A stretch of DNA of 64,000 nucleotides from Osedax frankpressi (taxonomy: Eukaryota; Annelida; Polychaeta; Sabellida; Siboglinidae), in contig OZ038315.1 in assembly GCA_964035775.1 (NCBI GenBank), positions 19,091,274-19,155,273 on the forward strand. The letters are read 5' to 3'. Each line of letters opens with the position of its first letter. Within the stretch, counting starts at the first letter, position 1. The position numbers and the translations under genes were made by a program. Under the pieces are notes generated by a model that did no database searches, was not told the origin of the DNA, and worked only from the letters and a program-made list of their open reading frames with translations. Shown one piece after another: positions 1-14,600 of this stretch.

Positions 1-820
1 CGAAATCAAAATAGTTTTCTCTTCGATTAGTTAGGTTTGCCTAATTAATTGTTACCGAGTTGAAAACTCTTAGTCCGTCTCAGAACACGAATAGTTAGGT
101 TCGCCTAATTAATTCGTTGCCTATATGGGAAATCAAAATAGTTTTCTCTTCGATTAGTTAGGTTTGCCTAATTAATTGTTTACCGAGTTGAAAACTCTTA
201 GTCCGTCTCAGAACACGAATAGTTAGGTTCGCCTAATTAATTCGTTGCCTATATGCGAAATCAAAATAGTTTTCTCTTCGATTAGTTAGGTTTGCCTAAT
301 TAATTGTTTACCGAGTTGAAAACTCTTAGTCCGTCTCAGAACACGAATAGTTAGGTTCGCCTAATTAATTCGTTGCCTATATGCGAAATCAAAATAGTTT
401 TCTCTTCGATTAGTTAGGTTTGCCTAATTAATTGTTTACGGAGTTGAAAACTCTTAGTCCGTCTCAGAACACGAATAGTTAGGTTCGCCTAATTAATTCG
501 TTGCCTATATGGGAAATCAAAATAGTTTTCTCTTCGATTAGTTAGTTTTGCCTAATTAATTGTTTACCGAGTTGAAAACTCTTAGTCCGTCTCAGAACAC
601 GAATAGTTAGGTTCGCCTAATTAATTCGTTGCCTATATGCGAAATCAAAATAGTTTTCTCTTCGATTAGTTAGGTTTGCCTAATTAATTGTTTACCGAGT
701 TGAAAACTCTTAGTCCGTCTCAGAACACGAATAGTTAGGTTCGCCTAATTAATTCGTTGCCTATATGCGAAATCAAAATAGTTTTCTCTTCGATTAGTTA
801 GGTTTGCCTAATTAATTATT
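1..820. repeat. 128-bp satellite array, truncated by window start
   Basis: Six near-identical 128-bp units start at about 1, 128, 256, 384, 512 and 640, and a partial seventh starts at 768. The units differ at only a few positions, so the array is young or homogenised. Each unit carries two related half-units, each with TTAGGTTYGCCTAATTAATT, where TTAGG and CCTAA flank a 4-base TTCG or TTTG loop. The array probably continues upstream of the window. No open frame or gene was seen in it. Confidence 0.95.
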
Positions 821-1550
821 TGCTTATTGGTGAAATAATAAACCTTTCCACTGCGATTATATCACGGTGAATTGGTTTGATTTACTTGCATAAGTAAAAA
901 TTGCATTGATACAAATGAAAATTGTTTTGACTAGCTTTGATTATCTAAAAATTTTAACCATTTCACTATGATTTTATCATGGTGAAATGGTTTTTTATAC
1001 GTAAAGTACTTCCGAACATTTTATAATTATTTCTGATTTGTGAAAATTTTCAAAGTTGGATATTTTTAACATTTTTGTACACGTGAATATTTTATTAATT
1101 GTGAAAATTCGAAAAATTTTGACTCTAAAAAAAATGTTCTTAATTTTTCGTAATTATAAAACTTTTCGAACTTGTAAAAATTTTTTACTTGTAAATTTTT
1201 TTAAAATTTTTGTATTTGTAAATATTTTATTAATTTTTCGCAATTATAAAAATTTTCGAACTTGTAAAAATTTTTTACTTGTAAATTTTTTAACTCGTAA
1301 AATTTTTGTATCCTTAAATTTTTTTTAATTTTTGTATTTGTAAATATTTTATTAATTTTTCGCAATTATAAAAATTTTCGAACTTGTAAAAATTTTTTAC
1401 TTGTAAATTTTTTAACTCGTAAATTTTTTGTATCCTTAAATTTTTTTTAATTTTTGTATTTGTAAATATTTTATTAATTTTTATGGTCGTAAAAAAAACC
1501 CGACATAAAAACCTTATAATAAATATTTAAAAAAATATCACCCCCACCCC
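821..1550. repeat. AT-rich degenerate repeats
   Basis: Low-complexity A/T DNA follows the satellite. A degenerate unit containing CGAACTTGTAAAAATTTTTT recurs at about 1167, 1257 and 1379 (spacings near 90 and 122 bp), and a short poly-C stretch lies near 1540-1555. The open frame across it is a product of base composition. No gene was seen. Confidence 0.6.
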
Positions 1551-1703
1551 CCCCCGAAGCATCAAAATTTAAAATGTTTTGTATTTTAATGCTCAGGGTT
1601 TGGTTTCGGCTGAAATGTGTATTATTAAAGTAAATTTAATAACACCCGCAATCAACTTTCACCAATTAATTCAACTTCGTCTTCGAGTCCTCGATATTGA
1701 ACT

Positions 1704-1914
<211 letters not shown>

Positions 1915-2237
1915 TGCGTGTTTGCATATAATGTGAATCATTTAAAGATTATAATTAAATGCATATATTCGTAATTAGAATGTATATCTTAATAGATTAA
2001 TTTTATGATAAATTAAAATTTTACTCATTTGTAAATTGTAAATGCTACACATTTAATAATAGTTGAAAGTATATTAATTTTTTCATAATTATATGTTCTA
2101 CTATAATTATAGCATGGCATAAGATTAATCTATTAAGGATTGTTATAAATGGTATATTTGTGCTTGTTTGTTTATTTACTGGTATAAAGTTAACATAGGC
2201 TACATGTACCTAAATCAATTTACGTTACGTTCCGTTG

Positions 2238-2271
<34 letters not shown>

Positions 2272-3227
2272 CATATTTCTTAACTATCCATAAGGGTTAG
2301 TATATATAAATGCTAAAGGACGAAATTATAAGAATATAAAACTAAATAATATATGTTTGAGTATTATGAATTTAGTATAAGCTATTAATTCTTGAAATAT
2401 ATTAATATTATTAATCATGATAATATAGAGTATAGTATACATTGTAATATAGTAACGATCATTATAGTATATTTATATACATGAACTAAATAAATTATTA
2501 CTCAAATTCTAATAATATTAAATATATATATATATAATTTAATTAGCAATAACTAATTATTTCAGTATAATTATAATTGATTTCCTCGCATATAGTAAAT
2601 ATTGACGATAATAGTATATATTACTTCATCTCAATATAGTAAAGTCGTAGATCTATTATGACATTTTTAACGGGAAACCATATCAACAAAATATATATAA
2701 TATATTGATATACAATACAATATTAAATACCATACCATTAATATTTCTATTAATAATTGTATAAGAATTTATAATAGTTATCTCTAAATTTACTCTTTGT
2801 AATATTGGGTTATATCATCATATTTATTATGTAATTAGAGATGGTGATATATATCTTAAGTAAATTAAACTACGATTATAATCATACATTTATGTATATC
2901 ATACCCGAGATAAATTAAACGGCAAACTGAGTGATGTAATATTTGTATAAAATCATTCATGTACTATAAACATTAATGGTTAGTATATATTAAATTATGC
3001 TATGCAATAAATGAAATGACCTGGATTACGTATGGTTTATTTATAGATTTATTGTCATATAAAATTATGTATAAATCAAAATATAAGATCTAATTTTTAT
3101 AAATAAACATTAATGTATAACTTGTAATAAGTATGTAACTATGTGGATTTTAGATGTACTTATAAGAAACACGTATATGTTAGCTGACGATGATTCTGAG
3201 ATAGTGTATTTATACACATACAATACC

Positions 3228-3230
<3 letters not shown>
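1915..3230. other. AT-rich intergenic DNA, nothing recognised
   Basis: Very AT-rich DNA with a (TA)n run at about 2239-2269. No exon-like segment with raised G+C was found on either strand. Confidence 0.5.
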
Positions 3231-3288
<58 letters not shown>

Positions 3289-3319
3289 AGAGAGAGCGAG
3301 AGAGAGAGGGGGAGAGAGA

Positions 3320-3352
<33 letters not shown>
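3231..3352. repeat. (GA)n microsatellite with G-runs
   Basis: About 120 bp of GA dinucleotide with several GGGG interruptions, a second homopurine tract 1.3 kb from the first. Frames through it are low complexity only. Confidence 0.95.
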
Positions 3353-3355
<3 letters not shown>

Positions 3356-4208
3356 ACGTTTAGACAAAATGTTATGAAAAAACATAAGTAACGGAAATTA
3401 AAGATATTTCTTGTAGATTACAGGGGATATTTTGTAATTTATCTCTATTGAGACGAATCAGAGATTGACGCTATGATTTCATTTGACTTATTAATAATTA
3501 CCTGTTTCAGATAGCTTTACGTTTATATGCAGGTTTAGATTTTTGTAATAAATAATTAGCTACTTCCTGTGTATCACATTAAACTTAATCTAATCATGTT
3601 ATCAGTATGTCCTCGATTTTCTTACTATATGATACTATTCACTATTGATCCAATTAATCCACAGTCATGCAGATAAACATTACACTTAATGAACATTATT
3701 TACATTTTAAACCAAGTTATGGTTTATATGAATATTTTTTATATATATATATATTTATTCAAATGTATTGTTATTTAATAATAATCATATTCTTTCGGGA
3801 AAATATATTCAACCTTTTTACAAAAAAACCATTTTAAAATAGATCAAAATCTATTATATTTTCAATTAAATATTATTCAATCGAAAAATTTAAAATATGA
3901 AATATAAGATATTCATATCATGTATATTGTATAAATTACATAACAATATATAATTTCATAAAAATAAAATACATAGGTGCGTTTATTTCAATAAATATGT
4001 ATTATAAATTATATATAAATATAGCATAATATTATATTACAAATAATATATAGCTAATAGGATATTACGTATAAATATAAATAATACTAAGATAGTTTAT
4101 GACAAATATTCGCCTTCCTAAATAAATACGGCTTTAATTGAATGTATTCTTGTAATAACTGTACATAGATACATAGGCGTACTGTATCATGAATAAGGAA
4201 CTGTCTCT
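3353..4208. other. Intergenic DNA, 3' flank of the CNBD2-like gene
   Basis: AT-rich. It should hold the 3' UTR and polyadenylation site of the minus-strand gene that stops at 4209, but many AATAAA-like strings occur and I cannot pick one. Confidence 0.4.
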
Positions 4209-7200
4209 TCAACACGCGGTATAGGGGACAGTTATTCTTTTCAAGTATTTCCTGTCATTCAGATCTCGGATGCATTTCTCCATCAACTTCCGTTTTTGCC
4301 TGTGCCAATTAACCTATATACGTTGACGGGAGATTATAATTATTAATATTTATTAAATGTGTGGCATTCGAGATACTATTATAGAATACTATATAATCTG
4401 ATTTCGTAAACCATATTAAAATTAGACATAAACGACATTTACCGAATATATACTGTACACGAAACTAGCATCCAATATCACCTATAATATACAATGATAT
4501 AGTACTATAAAAACCTGTTTTTCCACGTCGGTTTGCAGTACTTCCGTATCCACTATATTCACCTTTGACCTTTGTATCGACTTCACGTTAGCCACAACAT
4601 TATCGTCTGCTTTTTGAATAAATAATTTCTTGCTGAGCATAATACATTCTGAACCATTACTCACCTGTAGTGATGTGAGTAAATGTAACCAACTGTTACT
4701 TGGAAATTTTAGTATTGTGATTAACGCTGTAATTAGTATTTTATGGTCATTTCTATTCAAAGGAGTATATTTAAACTAAATTACTATTAGAATATAGAAT
4801 TCATTTAATTATGAGTATGAATATATTATATATTATATTTTTTCTAACCAAACTGAAAGATAGAGGTTGTTTTCTAGACACATCTCTATTGTTGAAAACA
4901 ATCGTTGAGAGTCCCTGAAAATAATTAATTTCTATAAATACAAATACAATGTTAAAATATTTTTTAATTTGCATATAAATAAATTCATACATATATATTG
5001 TATTTCAAATCTGATATATATTATAGCATCGGATAGATTTGTAACACTATGGTACATATAAATGGTAGGCTAAGCTAGGCTTTTACCAATTTATAATTGG
5101 CAACAATAAAAGATAAATAATGATTAAAAAAATTTGTATTTATATATTGATGATAAATATAATGAAAAATAATAATTAATATACAATATATGAGCCAAAT
5201 GAAAAAATATAAATATATTATAAAGTAAAAAACAAGTGATAATAATATATTAAAATAAAGTCTGAATAAAAGGATGTCACCATTTTAATAATAAATTATA
5301 ATAAGATCAAATAATTAAACAACGTTTAATTATTAAAAATCAGTTATATCAATGTTAATGAAAAACAATAATATGTGTGAAATTCAAGGATAATAATGTT
5401 ATTAGTAATTTAGAATAAGTTTATGTACGTATATGTACGTATATATATGTACGTATATATATGTACGTATATATATGTACATATATATGTGTACGTATAT
5501 ATATGTACGTATATATATGTACGTATATATATGTACGTATATATATGTACGTATATATATATGTACGTATATATATGTACGTATATATATGTACGTATAT
5601 ATATGTACGTATATATATGTACGTATATATATGTACGTATATATATGTACGTATATATATGTACGTATATATATGTACGTATATATATGTACGTATATAT
5701 ATGTACGTATATATATGTACGTATATATATGTACGTATATATATGTACGTATATATATGTACGTATATATATGTACGTATATATGTGTAAGTATATATAT
5801 GTACGTATATATATGTACGTATATATATGTACGTATATATATGTACGTATATATATGTACGTATATATATGTACGTATATATATGTACGTATATATATGT
5901 ACGTATATATATGTACGTATATATATGTACGTATATATATGTACGTATATATATGTACGTATATATATGTACGTATATATATGTACGTATATATATGTAC
6001 GTATATATATGTACGTATATATATGTACGTATATATATGTACGTATATATATGTACGTATATATATGTACGATTATATGTGTAAGTATATATATGTACGT
6101 ATATATATATATATATGAGAATATAAAAAAGATAGGTTTATTTTTTAATAAGAATATACCTCGTACTTACAAAAACATCGGATCTTTTTAATGTAGCGAC
6201 TTCAATGAAGTTAGAACTAATGATATTTGATTCATCGACATCTTGATTTATTATAGCGTCGGAAGCTTTCATGTTCTGCAAGGCAAATTATATGTGAGTT
6301 AACAGGGACACTTGATTATATTCTATTGTATGGCCAATATATTGCGTATCATTAATTGGCTTATATACGGATGATATTGATTTTAGAATTTCCAATATAG
6401 TTGAATTTAATATTAACATTAATTATGGCTATATATTGATAATAGCTATAAAATTGAATTCCGATATTGTGAATGTAAATATATTATTTCATGAATTACT
6501 TCGACTATAAAGTGTCTTTCGAGTTCTTAAATATTTTCTTAAAGTCAGATAAATATTGTATTAAATACTTATATGATTATTTTCATTACATTTAAGATTG
6601 AATGATATAATGTTCACGTATGTTCCTAAATTAAATGATATTGTTTTTGTATAGTTTTGTAGGTTTATTCAAAAAGTTTTTGTGACTTAAATCATTGTAT
6701 AATACAATTTTTAATTAGTAGATATATTCTGAAAAATAATAGTTTTACAAATATGCACTATATTATATTAAATATAGTTATATATAAAGAAACTATAGTA
6801 CAACATAACAAAAATTACAAAATTAATATGAAGTAAATGTAATTAATTAAATGTATATAATCTAATTGGATTATTTTAGGAAATCAGTTTCTTTCATTAA
6901 TTTAGTAACACCTATAACGTAAATAATCTGTATATTGAATACATTTCGTAACGGGATTACGTTTACGCATTATCGTCTTTATAATAAAATATTAATTTTA
7001 ATTTCATTAACTTTAATATACGAATTATAGCATTCTTCTTTTTTAATATTATAGAGTATTCGATATAATTAAGATTATAGGATATTAAAATTATATGTAA
7101 TATGCCGAGAAAATATTGATTAATATTATTAATATTTTCATTAAATTATGTTCTATACAAATGCTGAAACTAAAAAAATTGAATCATCTGTTAAATAAAG

Positions 7201-7781
7201 CTATCAATATAACATATTCTTTATTTCCAACATTAAGAATATTATTTTCGTACGAAAATTCTAAACACTAAATACTAAATATGTTCATATTTGTATAAAC
7301 TATTAAATTTAAAATTTTAATAATTTCAAATTTAGACTCAATTTTAAATATTATAAATTTATAAATACATTGTGACAAAATTTGAATTCAAAATTATTAT
7401 TAATCGTAAATTATTTAAATACAAAGTAATACAAATTAGTTTTATAAATATATATTGAAATTTCTTTATATGTAAACTTAGATTCGTAATCATTGGTATT
7501 ATTTCGCATAAATAGTACAAAATCATAGATTTTAGTGAACTAGATGTGATTGTTAGTTGAGTATGCATTTAATATGTATTTTAATTGATTATTGGCTAAT
7601 TTAACTAATTAATTGATATCATAATATAGCAATCGAGATACATCGAGATGTATTAACACAGGGGTCTGGTTATAATATGTATGGCCTAATGCACCTAGAA
7701 GTTCATATAATTGCATATAGTACTTTTTTATAATTAACAACTTACATTTATGTTCGAAATGATATGAACTTTATTATATTA

Positions 7782-7821
<40 letters not shown>

Positions 7822-8313
7822 CTATATATATGTGGTTATGTTTTTTTTAAATTTGATTAATTAATTATATTTTTGTAATATATTAATGCATTAAATTTAA
7901 CTGTTAAATATAGTTAGCCTCTAGGAGTAATTGTTGTGAATATTAATAACTATTAAAATTTATATAATATATATATATTGTCTATCTAAGAAAGATGATA
8001 TACAGATTTCAATTAAACATGTACATTTATAAGAAAACATTCATATTTTACAATATGACAATACAAGTATAGATACAATATGAGAATGAATACAATTAAA
8101 ATTCTTCTTTACAATAATTTATTTATTTATTTATTAATAGGCTTAAATGTTGTCCAAATATAATCTAATGTATCAAAACATAATATATTTATATTTATAA
8201 GAATATATTTTATAAATAGCTAACAAATAATTATAGAACATAAAATGTCATATATTGGATAATTATAAGTAGTAGTATTATTAATATCTTTTAACGATTA
8301 ATATGTTACTATC

Positions 8314-8353
<40 letters not shown>

Positions 8354-8368
8354 ATATATATATATATC

Positions 8369-8402
<34 letters not shown>

Positions 8403-8633
8403 ATAGTTTATGCTATTTTATGATCCTAAATTGTTTCTACGTATTTACTACTTTCATTGACTCTTTTCATATGTAGATATTTTAGATATAAGTCTGATTA
8501 GGTATTTGTTGATTTCTTAAATTTGATTTAATTTCATATCGTCTGTAGTTTTATCATATTCCAACAAACCGATATCGTGATTATAAGGTATACATATTAC
8601 ATGCGTTTAGGTTCATATATATTGTATCATTCA

Positions 8634-8689
<56 letters not shown>

Positions 8690-11600
8690 ATATTACATGC
8701 TAGTAAAGTAATATAAAGTGATAATATATTACAAATGTTACTAATCTATTATTGTATGTTTTATTCACATTATAACATGCATGTTTTAATATATTAAATG
8801 AAGTATATCGAAATTTACAAATCTTAGATCTCGAATAAATAGATACTTAGGAATATATATATTATAATAGAAATAATGTATATAGAGTTATTATTTTTAT
8901 CGGTTCAGATATCATGCGATATTATGAATTATCCATATGAGATATCTAAAATATTAAATATTAAAAAGTATTTTTAAATATAACATTTTAAAAATCAAAA
9001 TCAAATAGAAAATTCTAGATTCGTTCTATTTGAGATAATAATATATTATATATATATTATTGTATCTTATATTATTTATAATTTTACAATATACAGAAGT
9101 ATTAACATGTTATTGATTTACTATATAAAAGTTTAAACAATAAAAATAACACATTTTAGAAACAGAATAAATTACCATTATTTGTAATCATAAAATAAAT
9201 AATATTCAACTTTAGTTTTTAATAGTAATTGGTACCTTCTTAGAAGTTACTTTAAATGTTTCGTAGGTGCTCATTGACATAGGAACAGTGCACTTAAATT
9301 CGTTGCCATCTCCGCGTATAGATTTTGAAGTTATAGTAGCCAAATCGTGTTCATGGACCTATAGATCATATATAATGCGGTTCTTATAAAATTATTACCT
9401 AACAAAAGTTCCACGCTTGTATATTGTTATATTTTTTAGAGATTTTATATACATTCGGTATATATTTGTCTAACTGTTTGTCAAATGATATTTACGGTTA
9501 ACTAAATATCTTTCCAAAAGTTTTTTTCTAATAATATATATTATTAATCACAAATATTTATCATATTCTCAATATTATATTATAATAAACAATAATATAA
9601 TCTCACCATGCAACTGTTACATTATCTATGAAATCGGATACCTGTTTTAGTAAATCTTCGTTACTTTTACTCCGTACAAATCTTGGTTTAGTAACGATAT
9701 TTCCTCTAGAAACGTTCTCGACATTGGAATGTTGGCTCACCGCCATATTGCCGTTTGACTTTAGCATGTTTAATACTGTAACGTCATTTATCTAGCACGG
9801 TTTTATGAAATTTAGTTAAATTATACCAAATAAAAATGAACAGATACAAATATTGGTAGAAATTATATATCTATATATATGATGTAGAAATAGTAATGTA
9901 AATAGTAATAATATCACCTATAATGCAAAAGGTAAATATATTTAACAAAAATTTAAATTTAAAAATCATGTATATTTGCATTTGTGATTAACGTGAATGT
10001 GTATTTTTTGAATTTATATATGTGGTCAATATATTTATATGTTGAACTATATACCTATTATATATTGATTTACTAAATTTACTCACCCTGGAATTAGAAT
10101 ATTCATACATTAGCTGTCGAATTTCCGGACAAATATTTGGATTGAAATTTTTCTTAATACATCTGTTGTCTATTCTCGAAACTTTTTTGTTGTATATTTT
10201 TTATTTAAACACGATAAATATATACTTTAAGTTATATATTGAACTTTATAAAAAATAAATAATAAAAATAGTACATAATAAAAAGTTTATAATGAATTCA
10301 TGTTAAAACTATAATTACCCGTGGCATGGATTCCTTCGTGTAGATTTGTAAATCTCTGTTTAATTGAAGAATTTCTATGACTAGATGCTTGAATTACGTG
10401 TTTCATAATTCTACATGATCCCTATGAATGTAGTTATGAATTTAAATATCTAATCTGATTAAGCAGCATGTGAATCAAAAAATGATATGTATATTAGAAA
10501 TTAATAAAATATTAGAACAATATATTTAAGTTTTATAAAATATTAGACTATTATATTAGACTAATATATTAGACTAATATATTAGACTAATATATTAGAC
10601 TAATATATTAGACTAATATATTAGACTAATATATTAGACTAATATATTAGATTAATATATTAGAATATAGTCATTAGAGTTCTTTATCATTGATATACCT
10701 TAATTATTTATAATAAATTTATATATTATCGTATAACAATTGAAAATGAATATCATATAGATCTCATAAATATTGATATTATTAAGCAATATGATTAGTA
10801 TATTTATTAATATTTAGGACATATTTAAATTATGATGTTTTACTGTAAGAGTATACTTATTTATCAATACAATACGTAACTATTCAAAACAACTGATATT
10901 TATTCTTTTTACGATTCAAGTAATTCTATGATTTGAATACTGGCATTCAATATAATATAACGTAATATATAGTCTATATTATATAGAATCAATACTGTGG
11001 ATTGTGTACGTTAATAATGGATATAATTATAGTTATATATATTGAATATAACTCTACCGATAATTTCTCTAATATAACTTGAGATTTTATATTTACCGAT
11101 AAAATCAAAGCTCACTGTATAATTATAAAATTGTATTGATTATGATAATTGTTAACTACTATAGAGATATAATCATATCGAATATAGAATAAAACTAAAA
11201 ATAATGAGTTGTTTAATATAGTGAAATTCTATGTTTTATGTAATTTTGAGTAAATTTACATAACTATAGTTATATATAGATCAACAACCTAATATATATT
11301 ATGTAAGTGAATATTTAAAAATAACAACATGTTTAAATATAAGAGTACATTTCATTGCATTTAACTACTCTTTTTTTATAATTATTCATTAAGATATATT
11401 GTTTGACATTATTTATTTAATTATTTAAATCCTCTACTTTTTAATATATTTGTAATATATAAACGAATAATAATCTCTGGAATATTCATAAAATGATGAG
11501 TTCTACTAATTCAATAATTGTTACCACATACGTAAAGTCCTTGACTAACCGATACTACGATGTATATGTAATTGGAAGCATTGCTGTTGTATTCGATCAC

Positions 11601-14600
11601 CGAACCGGGTCTGTAGTTTAGTTTAAGTTAAGGGTGTATTATAATTTATGCATTTAGCAAGAAGTTTGTTATTAGAATCCACTGAATCTCACGCGATTCT
11701 TAGCAACTGGTTTACAAATAACTAACTTGAATGAATTAAACATGCATTCTTCTCGGTTATTCACCAGATTTTCTATGGGCCACCCTTTCATGAAATCTAG
11801 AGAGCTGTATGGTGTATTCAAATGCATAAAATGAATTTTTTAAATCATTTATAATCCTATAATTCTAGCAATTTAGGAAATAATAGTTAAATGTATCGCA
11901 AATATAATACACTTTATTATCGATATAGCATAAGTTTATATTTAAATGTATATGAAATGCATAGCTTAGTATATATGTAGGAATTCTATGGTAGGATTTA
12001 TAATTTTAAATGAAATATGCAATTAATTATGAAATAAAATAAGCACTATAAGTTTAATTAAGTCTAGATCCCAGACGATGATTTCCAGTAAAATCGTAAT
12101 ATTTTTTATAATTTAAAATGCATGCTTGTTTAATATTTGTTAATATAATTTTATATATATATATGTGTGGGTATTTGTGTGTGTATGTGCGTGTGTGTAT
12201 TCATATGAATTAATAATATATATTTATATTTACAATAGATATATAATATTATAATAAATCTAGGTTTTATCATGAGTAAAACTATATATTTATTGGTAAG
12301 ATAATGATATTATCCTTCATTAATATTCACTATGGACGTAATAAGATTATTATATAAAACATGTATTTATCTGTAGTTTATTAAATAATTATAAAGCACT
12401 TTAAAATTTAAAAATACAGATCGTATTAATAAATTAAACTAGTAAAATATAGAAATGTACGCTTTGTAATAGTATTTTAATGAAATTGGATATTATCATC
12501 TACTTTGTATGTTTAGTTATGAATAATGTACCTCATAAACTCCAAATGAGAAGGTAAACAAGTTATAGAATCTTCATTCGACATGAATATACTTTGAAAA
12601 TCATCACCGGAAATAGTCAGCATTTGCACGTCTGTTTTACTAATCACAGTTGCAGTTCTCCGAGAATGGTGAAGAAATGCCAACTCCTATAAGTCAAATA
12701 GATACTTATTAGTTACTATTAAATTTTTAGAGTTGTTTGCTAAATAATTATTTTAATTACTGCATTATTATATTACCCCGAAACACTGATCTTTTCCTAA
12801 TATTGAGGCAGTTGTAACAATTCGCTTTCCGTTAACTATTTCTTCAACTTCTATTATTACTATAAATTTTTTAATTAATGGTGATTTTACATTTTCTATT
12901 AAATATCCATATTATAGTCATTAATGAAAATGATATATGTTTCATATATATCTTAATATATGTCACATCTCATATGCATACCATATATTTCTTATTTATA
13001 TATATTATCTATATCATATATATCACATATATCTCATATGTATCTTATGTATATCATATCTATCTAATATATATCATCATATTATAGTATTTAAATATAA
13101 ATGTCAGAAACCTTCTCCGTGAATAATGAAATAGAAATTCTTGGGAATGTGAGATTGACGAATTATAATCCTCCTAGCTTGGTACCTAATAACGTATTAC
13201 TATATCAGTACTTATTATATTCGTATCAAATATGAGTGTGTACTGTAAACGTAATACGAAGACGTATTTATACACATTAGATTATTATTCAAGCTTATTA
13301 AATAAATCAACGGTTAAACTAACTCCTGGAATATTCCGCAACTACACAATCTGTATTGCATCTCCTTAGGATATGCTGAGAATGATTTCAGGTACTGTAG
13401 TCCGAATCTTGCCTATATATCATTTAAATATAGGTTACGATTATAAATGGGCGATAATGATACGCATTCGGATTTTACATCATATATTATCGCAATAAAA
13501 ACCATATTTATATGATGTTCTGTTCTCTTTTCGGCTTTCAGCGATAAAACCCGTTTAACTTCATTTGTTAGGTGCAACTTGAACATTATATATGTTATAG
13601 TATTGTACATTATGTAGCTTATTATTATATTATGTATTATATAATTTTAGTTACATATCAATTAATCATGAACAAAGTTTATTACATCGCTCTTTACAAT
13701 TTTAGTTGAGGCTTACATTGGCATATGTGATGTGCTGGTTGGTATTGTGGAAGATGTGATGTTGATGTATTGGTATTGTGGAAGATGTGTACCGATAGAG
13801 TAACTATTATCACAATTTAAGTAAAACACGCTAGAGGAAGTAATTTATCTTTACCTCAAATCAGATGTTTTAAATATATATTGTGTTAATATATATATAT
13901 ATATGTATATAGCTATAATATGGTAATATTGGTTTCTATTTAAATCGTTCGGTTTTATGTTATATTTTTTAGTTTCATTTTTGTAATGGTATCATTTATT
14001 TCATTAGTATTCTAGATATATTTTTAAATCATTCTATACAATTATTCTACAAATATATTATATTTATCATATAATAATCATCGATTTCATTGATATTTTA
14101 GAATATTTTGTATACATTAAATTACGTTATCAATTAAAATGAACAAAAATAGAACATGTTAATAGACTTGTTCGTGTATGTATTACATTATCTTATATGT
14201 ATTCTTTTTTAAATTTATTTATGTAATTTATTTTAACACACTAATTAAATAAACTAATTAAATTATTATTAATTATTTGTATATATGTTTTATCATAAAT
14301 CTTTTCATGAGCAGTATTTGGAGGTATTGACAACAATAATCTATCTATGATCATCTTAGACAAATGTTTATAATCTGATTCATTATTCGTTCATTTACTT
14401 TTATATGAACTCAAATTTGCATTATTTAGAATTTAAGAATGAAATGAATATAACACCTAACCTCCTTATTCGCCTTGTAATCATCTTTCCTGAAAGAAGT
14501 TTTACCGGTTTTCTCTTCTGTCCTGGCGAGCAGTTGCAGCATTTCATGTTGATGGTCCGTATAGCTGCGATACGCGCCCCTTTCGGTCTTTTCGCGTTGT

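Noticed and set aside
5423-6191. Open frames of 231-252 codons made of Tyr/Ile/Cys/Val repeats
   Set aside because: They are translations of the 12-bp array, open in all forward frames and inside an intron of the minus-strand CNBD2-like gene.
9236-9791. Second U12-type intron suggested by a GTATCC donor after the CNBD2-like exon at 9642
   Set aside because: The donor is GTATCCGAT rather than GTATCCTTT and no TTCCTTAAC-like branch site lies before the CTATAG acceptor, so an ordinary U2 intron is more likely.
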